From Clostridium sp. UBA3947 (lineage in GTDB: Bacteria; Bacillota; Clostridia; Clostridiales; Clostridiaceae): a DNA stretch of 13,885 bases. This document shows positions 7,701 through 12,843 of this stretch, one piece after another. The position numbers and the translations under genes were made by a program. Numbering within the stretch: the stretch's first letter is position 1; each line of letters begins with the position of its first letter. Under the pieces are notes generated by a model that had not been told where the DNA came from, ran no database searches, and worked only from the letters and a program-made list of their open reading frames with translations. Location of the stretch: contig DGDR01000189.1 in assembly GCA_002385545.1 (NCBI GenBank), forward strand, positions 1-13,885, given 5' to 3'.

Positions 7701-7821
7701 AATATTTGCCGTCTTTATTCATCTCAAAATTCTTCTGAATTATCTGCTTTTCTTCCCAAAGCTTTAAAATGTCTTTTTCCATTTGAACAAAGCTCTTTGA
7801 GGAATCAATTTTCTTATACAT
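4714..7821 (-). CDS. ileS: Isoleucyl-tRNA synthetase
   Basis: This 1035-residue class I aminoacyl-tRNA synthetase charges tRNA-Ile in the cytoplasm. Visible landmarks are G-P-P-T-A-N-G-K-P-H-V-G-H (46-58, the HIGH signature), W-D-T-H-G-L-P (85-91), the editing-domain W-T-T-T-P-W-T-L (223-230) and W-G-I-S-R-D-R-Y-W-G-T-P (443-454). K-M-S-K-H (589-593) is the KMSKS loop, with His in place of the last Ser. Cysteine pairs at 181/184, 388/391 and 499/502 belong to the catalytic-core insertions. There is no C-terminal zinc finger of the E. coli type. The length of about 1035 and a DUF5915-like C-terminus suggest the second IleRS type (IleS2, related to eukaryotic enzymes). An AAGGAAGGGG ribosome binding site precedes the ATG. 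Expression should be set by the T-box leader directly upstream. The gene is monocistronic with a strong terminator. Confidence 0.97.
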   Translation of the reverse strand: MYKKIDSSKSFVQMEKDILKLWEEKQIIQKNFEMNKDGKYFTFYDGPPTANGKPHVGHIITRVIKDIIPRYKVMKGYKVLRKAGWDTHGLPVELEIEKKLGISGKAQIEEYGVESFINQCKESVFTYANMWKEMSNQVGFWVDMDNPYVTYHNDYIESEWWALKQMWEKGLLYKGHKIVPYCPRCGTGLSSHEVAQGYKDVKEATAFVKFKVKGEENKYILAWTTTPWTLPSNVALAVNRKYDYAEVKVHDEYFILAKELLSVLNHEYEIVREFKGEELLGMEYEQLFPFYKPEEKAFYVIHGDFVTLTDGTGVVHIAPAYGEDDNIVGKKNGLPLINLVDAEGKFVDCVEPWAGLFVKKADPKILEYMAEHNMLYKSEKFTHSYPHCWRCDTPLLYYPKDSWFVKMTALRDKLLENNNKVNWYPDNIRTGRFGKFLENVIDWGISRDRYWGTPLPIWECSCGHRECIGSIEELKAKGINTPEDIELHKPYIDAVKLRCEKCGGEMTRTAEVIDCWFDSGSMPFAQFHYPFENKELFEANFPAQFISEAVDQTRGWFYTLMAISTAIFDTNPFENCVVLGHVLDKHGLKMSKHKGNVVDPFEVMDHQGADATRWHFFTASAPWLPTRFSEDDVAEAQRKFLSTLWNVYSFYVLYASLDNFDPTKYADFKSGNVMDKWIMSKLNTLIKTVDEDLSSYKITQAALAIESFTDELSNWYVRRNRARYWSEELTDDKIDAYVTLYKVLVTLCQVAAPFIPFMTEEIYQNLVVNLNPNAPESVHLCYWPEYDAEAVDKDLEAAMDLAYSIVKLGRSARNAANIKNRQPLSEMLVSTDALPEYYGDIIKDELNIKSVKFGADLSKYVNFEIKPNLPVLGKAYGKLIPGIRKEIAARNQMELAQTVQSGNSVVINVEGTEIELNQENLLVTMKGLEGFAFAGEGTIGVVLDTHVTDELREEGHLREIISKIQNMRKESGFQVADRINLYVAGNEMLEAIVKKFQDTIKKETLTVDIIFNTEKAYTECNINGEKLNMAVEVVK

Positions 7822-7849
7822 GTTCTTTCCCCTTCCTTATTTATTCAAT

Positions 7850-7876
7850 AAAAAAACTCCGCCCTACAGGACGAAG
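7850..7876 (-). terminator. T-box attenuator terminator
   Basis: On the minus strand CTTCGTCC (complement of 7869-7876) pairs with GGGCGGAG (complement of 7857-7864) across a TGTA loop, followed by seven Ts. It overlaps the region just after the T-box sequence, as expected for the terminator that competes with the antiterminator. Confidence 0.92.
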
Positions 7877-8126
7877 TTATATTCGCAATACCACCTCTAA
7901 AGTTCAAAGCTCAAGTACTATACATACCCTACACAAGGTAAGCTATGTTTAATACTCTATCCTGTAACGTAGGCCAACGGATTCACTTACAACTATGATT
8001 AACATAGCTTCAGCTATCAGCTCCGCGGTGATTTTCCTTAACTGCTCTCTATGGCTTTCCACCAACCGCCACTCTCTGTAAGATTACTAACGCTAAGTAC
8101 TTTTCCGCTTCACAGCTTTTTGACTA
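7850..8126 (-). promoter_or_regulatory. T-box riboswitch leader of ileS
   Basis: This leader senses uncharged tRNA-Ile and allows ileS transcription when charging falls. On the minus strand the T-box proper, AGAGGTGGTATTGCGAA, is the complement of about 7882-7898. Stem I carries AGAGAGTGGCGG and GGTGGAAAGCC. The likely specifier codon is ATC (Ile), read in GGAAAATCACCGC with ATC as the complement of 8030-8032. The flanking GCGGT and ACCGC can pair to close the specifier loop. The leader ends in the terminator at 7850-7876. Specifier placement is inferred from local pairing and agrees with the downstream gene. Confidence 0.93.
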
Positions 8127-8132
8127 CCTATG

Positions 8133-8161
8133 ATTATATTACAGCAAAGGGCTCTTGTCAA
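8133..8161 (-). promoter_or_regulatory. Housekeeping promoter of the ileS T-box transcript
   Basis: On the minus strand TTGACA (complement of 8156-8161), a 17-base spacer and TATAAT (complement of 8133-8138) match the sigma-A consensus exactly. Transcription should begin near 8126, at the start of the T-box leader. Confidence 0.93.
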
Positions 8162-8448
8162 ATATTATATATTGATATCACGTTTCAAAATCAATTTTAT
8201 TATGCTTCATAATTAAAAAATTATTTATTCAAATTGAAGTTCTTTCCTCAAATTATTTTAGATAACCTTAAAAAGTATATTTTACTTAAATGATTTACTT
8301 TTCACCAGTAGCAAAATTATTTCCCAATCATATTATGTACTATGAATCCAAAGAAAAGCTTGTACTTCACCCTTCAAGCAGTAGGTGAAGAATACAAGAT
8401 GCTGAAGGATAATAAAAAGTTAAACTTTTCAGAGAGGTGGATAAGAAA
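8162..8448. other. AT-rich intergenic region between divergent units, with a leader hairpin
   Basis: Between the ileS promoter and the small rightward gene I find no gene. The main structure is an imperfect hairpin: CTTGTACTTCACC (8359-8371) against GGTGAAG-AA-TACAAG (8384-8398), 13 bp with a 2-base bulge and a 12-base loop. It ends about 50 bases before the start codon at 8449 and has no U-tract. CATATTAT at 8329-8336 resembles a sporulation -10 box but lacks a matching upstream element. Confidence 0.5.
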
Positions 8449-8730
8449 ATGAGTAGAAAGCATTGTAAGCAAATGGATTATAAACCTGTTCTAGTACCTC
8501 AACCAGTAGATAAAGGCTGCATCTGCGATTTTCCTACTCTTATCATATTAATCCTCATAGTTCTTCAATTCTCTAAGCAGGGCAAGAAGTTCGGCTATGA
8601 CAGAGATGATGACTATGATGATTGCGACAAGAAGTCCAGCAAGGATAACGATGTTATAGGTAATGGTGTATTATTCATTATAGCATTGTTCTTCCTATCC
8701 TGCGCTGGCTGTGGAAGAGGCAGATATTAA
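8449..8730 (+). CDS. Small Cys-containing protein with two hydrophobic segments, unknown function
   Basis: I do not recognise this 93-residue protein with certainty. It has a polar start, a hydrophobic segment at about 28-41 (F-P-T-L-I-I-L-I-L-I-V-L-Q-F) and a strongly charged Asp/Lys/Tyr middle (47-68, including D-R-D-D-D-Y-D-D-C-D). A second hydrophobic segment lies at 72-84 (G-N-G-V-L-F-I-I-A-L-F-F-L), followed by S-C-A-G-C-G-R-G-R-Y. Cysteines are at 6, 24, 26, 59, 85 and 88. The 'G-x-L-F-I-I-A-L-F-F-L' segment followed by small residues recalls short YjcZ-type sporulation proteins. That is only a resemblance. A GTG at 8437 would extend the frame, but AGAGAGGTGG is then part of the gene; ATG 8449 has this as its ribosome binding site. 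The gene is convergent with rnfB, sharing a terminator. Confidence 0.6.
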   Translation: MSRKHCKQMDYKPVLVPQPVDKGCICDFPTLIILILIVLQFSKQGKKFGYDRDDDYDDCDKKSSKDNDVIGNGVLFIIALFFLSCAGCGRGRY

Positions 8731-8740
8731 TACACAAAAG

Positions 8741-8763
8741 AAAGAGGGCTCCATGCCCTCTTT
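8741..8763. terminator. Bidirectional terminator between the small protein gene and the Rnf operon
   Basis: AAAGAGGGC (8741-8749) and GCCCTCTTT (8755-8763) are perfect inverted copies around a 5-base loop. The right side reads TTTAATATT for the plus-strand gene, and the left side reads CTTTTGTGT on the minus strand for the Rnf operon, which ends 6 bases away. Confidence 0.85.
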
Positions 8764-8769
8764 AATATT

Positions 8770-9591
8770 CTATATAGCTTCTCTACCAGTTATAACCTTC
8801 ACTGGACACTTAGCTGCACAGGTTCCACAGTTTGTACACTTAGAATAATCCACTAAGGCTAAATTGTCGTTAACAGTTATAGCTTGAACAGGACAATTCC
8901 TTTCGCACATTCTGCATGCAATACATCCCTTGGAGCAATTTTCCCTAACGGTCTTTCCAGTATCCTTTGAATTACATGCCACTCTATACTTATTATCTTT
9001 TGGTACAGACACAATTAACTCCTGAGGACAGGTTCTAATACAAGCTCCACAGTTTACACATTTTTCTTCATCTACTACAGCCACTCCATTAACTATGGAA
9101 ATAGCATCAAACTTACAAACCTTAACGCAGTCACCGCAGCCAAAGCAGCCATAGGAGCAGCCTTGTAGGTTCTCTAAAGCTTTAGCTTCCTTGCAGCTTT
9201 CTACCCCTTGTAGATCCGCCTTAATCTTTCTTGAGTCACAATCACCACTACACTTAACAAAGGCAACCTTTTTAGCTACCTTTTTCTCAGTAGTCTCAGC
9301 CTTTAGCTCAGCCCCCATTATTCCAGCTATTTTAGCACTGCAGGCTGCTCCACCTACAACGCAAGCTGTTAGAGGAGCTCCCTCTTCTACTACTGCAGTA
9401 GCATAGGCATCACAACCTGCATAGCCACAGGCTCCGCAATTGGCTCCTGGCAATACCTCTCTAACTTTTGGTATTCTTTCGTCAACTTCAACCTTAAATT
9501 TATCTGATGCAAAGCCTAATAATGCACCGAATATTAAGCCTAAAAGACCTAAGCTTAAAACAGCATACACTATATTAATATAATCCACCAT
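8770..9591 (-). CDS. rnfB: Rnf complex subunit B, multi-cluster ferredoxin protein
   Basis: RnfB (273 residues) is the cytoplasm-facing Fe-S subunit that takes electrons from reduced ferredoxin. Residues 5-28 are the N-terminal membrane helix. N-C-G-A-C-G-Y-A-G-C with Cys 52, 55, 60 and 77 forms the first 4Fe-4S domain. Four ferredoxin motifs follow: Cys 149/152/155/159, 178/181/184/188, 223/226/229/233 and 252/255/258/262. All ligands are present. Additional Cys 114, 118, 133, 145 and 206 are typical of this family. It is the last gene of the operon, 13 bases after rnfA. GGGGGG lies only 3 bases before ATG 9591; the next codon, GTG 9588, has better spacing (6) and could be the true start. 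Nothing in this subunit looks degraded. Confidence 0.96.
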   Translation of the reverse strand: MVDYINIVYAVLSLGLLGLIFGALLGFASDKFKVEVDERIPKVREVLPGANCGACGYAGCDAYATAVVEEGAPLTACVVGGAACSAKIAGIMGAELKAETTEKKVAKKVAFVKCSGDCDSRKIKADLQGVESCKEAKALENLQGCSYGCFGCGDCVKVCKFDAISIVNGVAVVDEEKCVNCGACIRTCPQELIVSVPKDNKYRVACNSKDTGKTVRENCSKGCIACRMCERNCPVQAITVNDNLALVDYSKCTNCGTCAAKCPVKVITGREAI

Positions 9592-9604
9592 TATCCCCCC
9601 TAAC

Positions 9605-10183
9605 CTATCTTATAAGTCCTTGGAACCCTAAAAATGCAATAGACATGAGGCCAGCAGTAAATAAAGTTATAGGGAGGCCCCTTAAGGCTTCTGGTATATT
9701 TTCATTGTTATCTATACCCTGTCTAATATAGGACATTAATACAATGGCAATCATATATCCTAGGGCTGAACCTACTGCATTAACAATAGCTTCTAAAAAG
9801 GTATAGGATTCTTGAATATTTAGCATAGTCATACCTAAAACAGCACAGTTTGTTGTTATTAGTGGTAAATAAATACCTAAAGCCTTATATAGGCCTGGTG
9901 AAAACTTTTTAATAACCATTTCAACAAATTGAACTAAGGCAGCTATAACTAATATAAAAGCAATAGTATTTAAATACTCTAAATTAAAGGGCTTTAATAT
10001 AAATTTATGAACAGCAAAGGATCCGATAGAAGCTATTATCATAACGAAGGTAACAGCAAGTCCCATTCCTACAGCTGCATCTCTCTTTTTGGAAACTCCT
10101 AAAAAGGAACATATACCTAAAAACTTAGAAAGTACGTAGTTATTTACCAGCATAGCACTGATAAAAATCACAAATAATTTCAT
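9605..10183 (-). CDS. rnfA: Rnf complex subunit A, integral membrane protein
   Basis: RnfA (192 residues, the usual length) is one of the two homologous membrane subunits that form the central half-channels of the Rnf pump. It has six hydrophobic helices and begins K-L-F-V-I-F-I-S-A-M-L-V-N-N-Y-V-L-S-K-F-L-G-I-C. The two conserved half-helix cysteines are present: C25 (G-I-C-S-F-L-G) and C113 (T-N-C-A-V-L-G). In the family these hold an intramembrane iron-sulfur cluster together with the matching pair in RnfE. E-M-V (88-90) and the P-L-I-T-T-N-C stretch are typical. AAGGGGG overlaps the rnfE stop codon and precedes the ATG, indicating translational coupling with rnfE. Confidence 0.96.
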   Translation of the reverse strand: MKLFVIFISAMLVNNYVLSKFLGICSFLGVSKKRDAAVGMGLAVTFVMIIASIGSFAVHKFILKPFNLEYLNTIAFILVIAALVQFVEMVIKKFSPGLYKALGIYLPLITTNCAVLGMTMLNIQESYTFLEAIVNAVGSALGYMIAIVLMSYIRQGIDNNENIPEALRGLPITLFTAGLMSIAFLGFQGLIR

Positions 10184-10197
10184 CCTGCTCTACCCCC

Positions 10198-10878
10198 TTA
10201 CTGATTGCTTCCATGGCAAGCAGATGCCATGCTGCAGCTTTCACAATTATGCTCTAAGGTTCTAGCCTTAGTTCCCTTTTTCTTTGCTTTCTTGATATTA
10301 ATATAATTAATTACTGCCATTAAGGCTCCAAGAGTAAAGAAGGCTCCTGGAGGTAATATCATGATGGATGCAGGCTTGTATGCTAGTGGCATAATTTGCA
10401 TTCCAAAGAAGGTTCCTGCACCAACTAGCTCTCTGATAGTACCAACAGCAATTAAAGAAATTGTAAATCCTAATCCCATACCTATAGCGTCAAATATGGA
10501 AGGAAGCACTGGATTTTTACCTGCATATGCTTCAGCTCTTCCTAGTATGATACAGTTAACAACTATTAAAGGTATGAATATTCCAAGGGCAGTATATAAG
10601 GCTGGTAAATATGCTTCCATCACCATTTCAATGATTGTTACAAAGGAAGCAATAATTACTATATAGCCCGGTATTCTTATTTTGTCTGGTATAAACTTTC
10701 TCACAGCGGAAATCATAGCATTAGAAAATATTAAAACTACTAAAGTAGCTATCCCCATACCAACAGCATTCTTCGCCGAAGTAGTAACTGCAAGAGTTGG
10801 ACACATTGCTAAAACTTGAACGAAAGTTGGATTTTCAGTAATTAATCCATTTTTTAATCTTTCAACTAACTTATTCAT
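10198..10878 (-). CDS. rnfE: Rnf complex subunit E, integral membrane protein with Cys tail
   Basis: RnfE (226 residues from ATG 10878) is the homologue and partner of RnfA in the membrane. It contains N-G-L-I-T-E-N-P-T-F-V-Q (10-21) and the cluster cysteines C26 (A-M-C-P) and C109 (V-N-C-I-I-L-G). Six hydrophobic helices follow the family pattern, including G-R-A-E-A-Y-A (113-119) and the P-P-G-A-F-F-T-L-G segment. After the last helix comes a Lys-rich stretch and then a cysteine tail, C212-x2-C215-x5-C221 (C-E-S-C-S-M-A-S-A-C), ending H-G-S-N-Q. A GTG three codons earlier (10887) would extend the protein, but AAAGGAG overlaps it and lies 8 bases before ATG 10878, so ATG is preferred. The gap to rnfG is 23 bases. 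Confidence 0.95.
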   Translation of the reverse strand: MNKLVERLKNGLITENPTFVQVLAMCPTLAVTTSAKNAVGMGIATLVVLIFSNAMISAVRKFIPDKIRIPGYIVIIASFVTIIEMVMEAYLPALYTALGIFIPLIVVNCIILGRAEAYAGKNPVLPSIFDAIGMGLGFTISLIAVGTIRELVGAGTFFGMQIMPLAYKPASIMILPPGAFFTLGALMAVINYINIKKAKKKGTKARTLEHNCESCSMASACHGSNQ

Positions 10879-10901
10879 CTTATCCACTCCTTTTTAGCTT
10901 A

Positions 10902-11606
10902 TTATTCGCTGACACTAGCTTCGGAGGTTGTATCATTTTCCCCTTCTGCTTCTCCAGTGGCACCAGAAGATGTGTCTTCTTCTGAAGCTTCCCCAGTAGC
11001 ACCAGAAGTTGAATCTTGTTCATCCAAATTAAATTCTACTCCCTTTATAGTCTCCATATAAAAGGCAATGGCAGTGTTTACTCCCTTTCCTACAGCAGTG
11101 GAGGAAACAGTGGCACCAGTAATAGCATCTACTTCATTATCCTTTGAAGCAGCTGTTTTAGTCATACTGATTCCCTTTTCTATATTTTTATTTTTAAAGC
11201 CAGCCATAAATTTCTCTTCTGATATTCTAGCTCCTAGTCCTGCAGTTTCACTTTGTGAGGTTATTTTGATTCCAGATAACTTATCTTCTTTTGAAATAGC
11301 AACAAACATTTCTATATCTCCATGGAAGCCGCCAGTCACTACCTTGAACACATATCCTACTAAACCATCATTCCCACTAACCTCAAAGGCTTTATCAACA
11401 TATGCCTTAGCTTCCTTATCAACATTAGAAGTATTTACTTCCTTCTTATCTACAGCACCAGGTAAAAGCTCTACCAAATCAGATAAGAGACAGTCCCTAT
11501 TCTCTGCAATGATATCCTTTGTCAGCCCATTGACAAAACCTAAGGATAAGGCCGCAATAGCACAAATTACGAATAAAATCATACCTAGTTTGAAATATTG
11601 CTTCAT
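10902..11606 (-). CDS. rnfG: Rnf complex subunit G, flavoprotein with extra motif-bearing tail
   Basis: RnfG (234 residues) carries covalent FMN outside the membrane and relays electrons in the Rnf pump. Residues 5-28 are the membrane anchor. The FMN-binding domain spans about 80-190, with S-E-T-A-G-L-G-A (119-126) and the flavinylation motif D160-A-I-T-G-A-T166, where T166 is the expected FMN acceptor loaded by an ApbE-type transferase. After residue 193 comes an acidic, Ser/Thr-rich tail that I do not expect in an ordinary RnfG. It is a 13-residue tandem repeat (198-210 and 211-223), each copy holding D-x-x-S-G-A-T (D198-T204, D211-T217), the same pattern as the true site. The ATG overlaps the rnfD stop by one base (TAATG), with GGAGGAGG upstream. 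No apbE gene lies in the window. Confidence 0.95.
   Translation of the reverse strand: MKQYFKLGMILFVICAIAALSLGFVNGLTKDIIAENRDCLLSDLVELLPGAVDKKEVNTSNVDKEAKAYVDKAFEVSGNDGLVGYVFKVVTGGFHGDIEMFVAISKEDKLSGIKITSQSETAGLGARISEEKFMAGFKNKNIEKGISMTKTAASKDNEVDAITGATVSSTAVGKGVNTAIAFYMETIKGVEFNLDEQDSTSGATGEASEEDTSSGATGEAEGENDTTSEASVSE
10938..11015 (-). repeat. 39-bp coding tandem repeat in rnfG, two copies
   Basis: Two adjacent 39-bp units (11015-10977 and 10976-10938) encode DSTSGATGEASEE and DTSSGATGEAEGE. The best-matching parts, 10948-10976 and 10987-11015, differ at only a few bases. A fainter continuation (NDTTSEASVSE) ends the protein. The repeat arose in frame and does not disturb the reading frame. 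Confidence 0.9.
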
Positions 11607-12430
11607 TAGATAGCCTCCTCCTTTGCTTTACTCTTAGCTGTAAAATGATTAATTACAGGAGTAAATAAATTTAGAATTATAACTGCATAATATGGTCCCT
11701 CTGAATTGTAGCCTAGAATTATAATAATCATAGAAATTATACCGAAGGCTAATCCAAAAATTACTTGTCCTAAAATACTCTTTGGTGTTGTATAAGGCTC
11801 TGTAGCCATGAACACTGCTGCAAAGAATAAGGAACCTACTAACACTTGAGACTGAACATCTTTTCCTAATAGTAAGGTCATGCAAACAGCAGATAATATA
11901 CCTACAACTGGAGTAACAAAGGAAATCTTCCTTCTAATAACTAAATATATGCCACCTAATAATATAGCAGCTATAGATACTTCTCCTAAGTTTCCTTTAA
12001 CTTTTCCCACCATTAAGGTCAACAGCTCTGATCCCATATCAGGAACTGCTCTAGCTGCTTTAAAAGTAGCAGGCTTTGACATAAGAGAGGCCCAAGAGGC
12101 TATTATTAAAGCCTTTGAAGCACCAGCAGGATTCATAAAATTATTGCCTAAGCCTCCAAAGAAAAGCTTTACTACTACTGTAGCAAAAATTGCTGCAACA
12201 GCTACTGCCCAAAGGGGTATAAAGGGCGGAAGAATAAGAGCCACAATTAAACCTGTAACTACAGCACTTAAATCCTTAATGGTTTGCTTCTTCTTAACTA
12301 TAAAATTGAATACGACTTCAGCAGCTACGCTAAAAAAAATACCGGTGGCTATAAGTGCTAAGCTTGAAAATCCGTAAAAATAAACACCTGCTGCCACCAC
12401 CGGCAATAACGCAATTAGTACATCTAACAT
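11606..12430 (-). CDS. rnfD: Rnf complex subunit D, N-terminally short and lacking the FMN motif
   Basis: RnfD (274 residues) is a polytopic membrane subunit of the Rnf pump and is the shortest I would expect for the family. Recognisable blocks are M-L-D-V-L-I-A-L-L-P (1-10), D-L-S-A-V-V-T-G-L-I-V-A-L-I-L-P-P (53-69), F-G-G-L-G-N-N-F-M-N-P-A (90-102), G-N-L-G-E-V-S (146-152) and F-M-A-T-E-P-Y-T-T-P (207-216). Two things are missing. The N-terminal 'SSPH' segment that normally precedes I-M-L-D-V is absent, with an in-frame stop 12 codons upstream. The D-x-x-[ST]-G-A-T flavinylation motif, normally between the NPA and GxxGE blocks, is also absent; residues 118-140 there contain no SGAT. AGAGAGGTG 5 bases before the ATG supports this start. 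It is the first gene of the operon here; rnfC would normally precede it. Confidence 0.9.
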   Translation of the reverse strand: MLDVLIALLPVVAAGVYFYGFSSLALIATGIFFSVAAEVVFNFIVKKKQTIKDLSAVVTGLIVALILPPFIPLWAVAVAAIFATVVVKLFFGGLGNNFMNPAGASKALIIASWASLMSKPATFKAARAVPDMGSELLTLMVGKVKGNLGEVSIAAILLGGIYLVIRRKISFVTPVVGILSAVCMTLLLGKDVQSQVLVGSLFFAAVFMATEPYTTPKSILGQVIFGLAFGIISMIIIILGYNSEGPYYAVIILNLFTPVINHFTAKSKAKEEAI

Positions 12431-12843
12431 TTTTTCACCTCTCTGATAAATTATTGTCGAACTTAATTAGAATTTATCAAACGACTGAAATTTTGCAGTC
12501 ATTATCTTTATTTACACCCTACATTATAGCTGAATTCATTTGCAAATGGTATGGTAATCAGTGGTACCCCTTACCTTTTTATACTGTCTTTTTTAGGTTT
12601 CTGTTATTTTTTTAACCGGATTCACATGGGATATTTTCAAGATTTCACATCAAACATCAACATTTTTTTCCTCTTTACTTTAAGTAGCTTGTTATATAAG
12701 TAACGCATTTTTAACAAATTGTTAACATCTTTTATAAGTACTAAAGGGCTTTTAGTAGTCAGAGGATAAAAATTAGGGGTAGTGGTTAGGATAGATTTGT
12801 GGAATGGATTTTTGATTTACTATTTGAATAAAAGGTGATTAAC
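12431..12843. promoter_or_regulatory. Divergent regulatory region upstream of rnfD; no rnfC
   Basis: This 413-base region holds no gene on either strand. For the leftward Rnf operon, TATAAT lies at the complement of 12523-12528 but without a good -35 box. Downstream of it are two inverted repeats. GACTGAAATTTTGCAGTC (12483-12500) is nearly palindromic. TGATAAATT (12444-12452) with AATTTATCA (12471-12479) is perfect, its last arm touching the rnfD ribosome binding site. For the rightward gene, the palindrome TTAACAAATTGTTAA (12711-12725) lies about 120 bases upstream. No clear sigma-A promoter is visible for that gene. Confidence 0.55.

Noticed and set aside
8329..8336. Sporulation sigma-factor promoter for the small protein at 8449
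   Set aside because: Only the CATATTAT -10-like box is present; no sigma-E or sigma-K upstream element is found at the right spacing.
11990..12060. Frameshift in rnfD hiding the SGAT motif
   Set aside because: Reading the other two frames across this part gives no SGAT-like sequence and soon meets a stop, while the main frame rejoins conserved RnfD blocks, so the motif is truly absent from this DNA.
11068..12377. Long plus-strand frames opposite rnfG and rnfD
   Set aside because: They are antisense shadows of conserved Rnf genes and lack ribosome binding sites.
12711..12725. TTAACAAATTGTTAA palindrome as a Rex (NADH-sensing) operator for the Rnf operon
   Set aside because: The half-sites are in the reverse orientation to the TTGTTAA-N4-TTAACAA pattern and the spacing is one base. 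It also lies far from the Rnf start. It may be an operator for another factor or chance.
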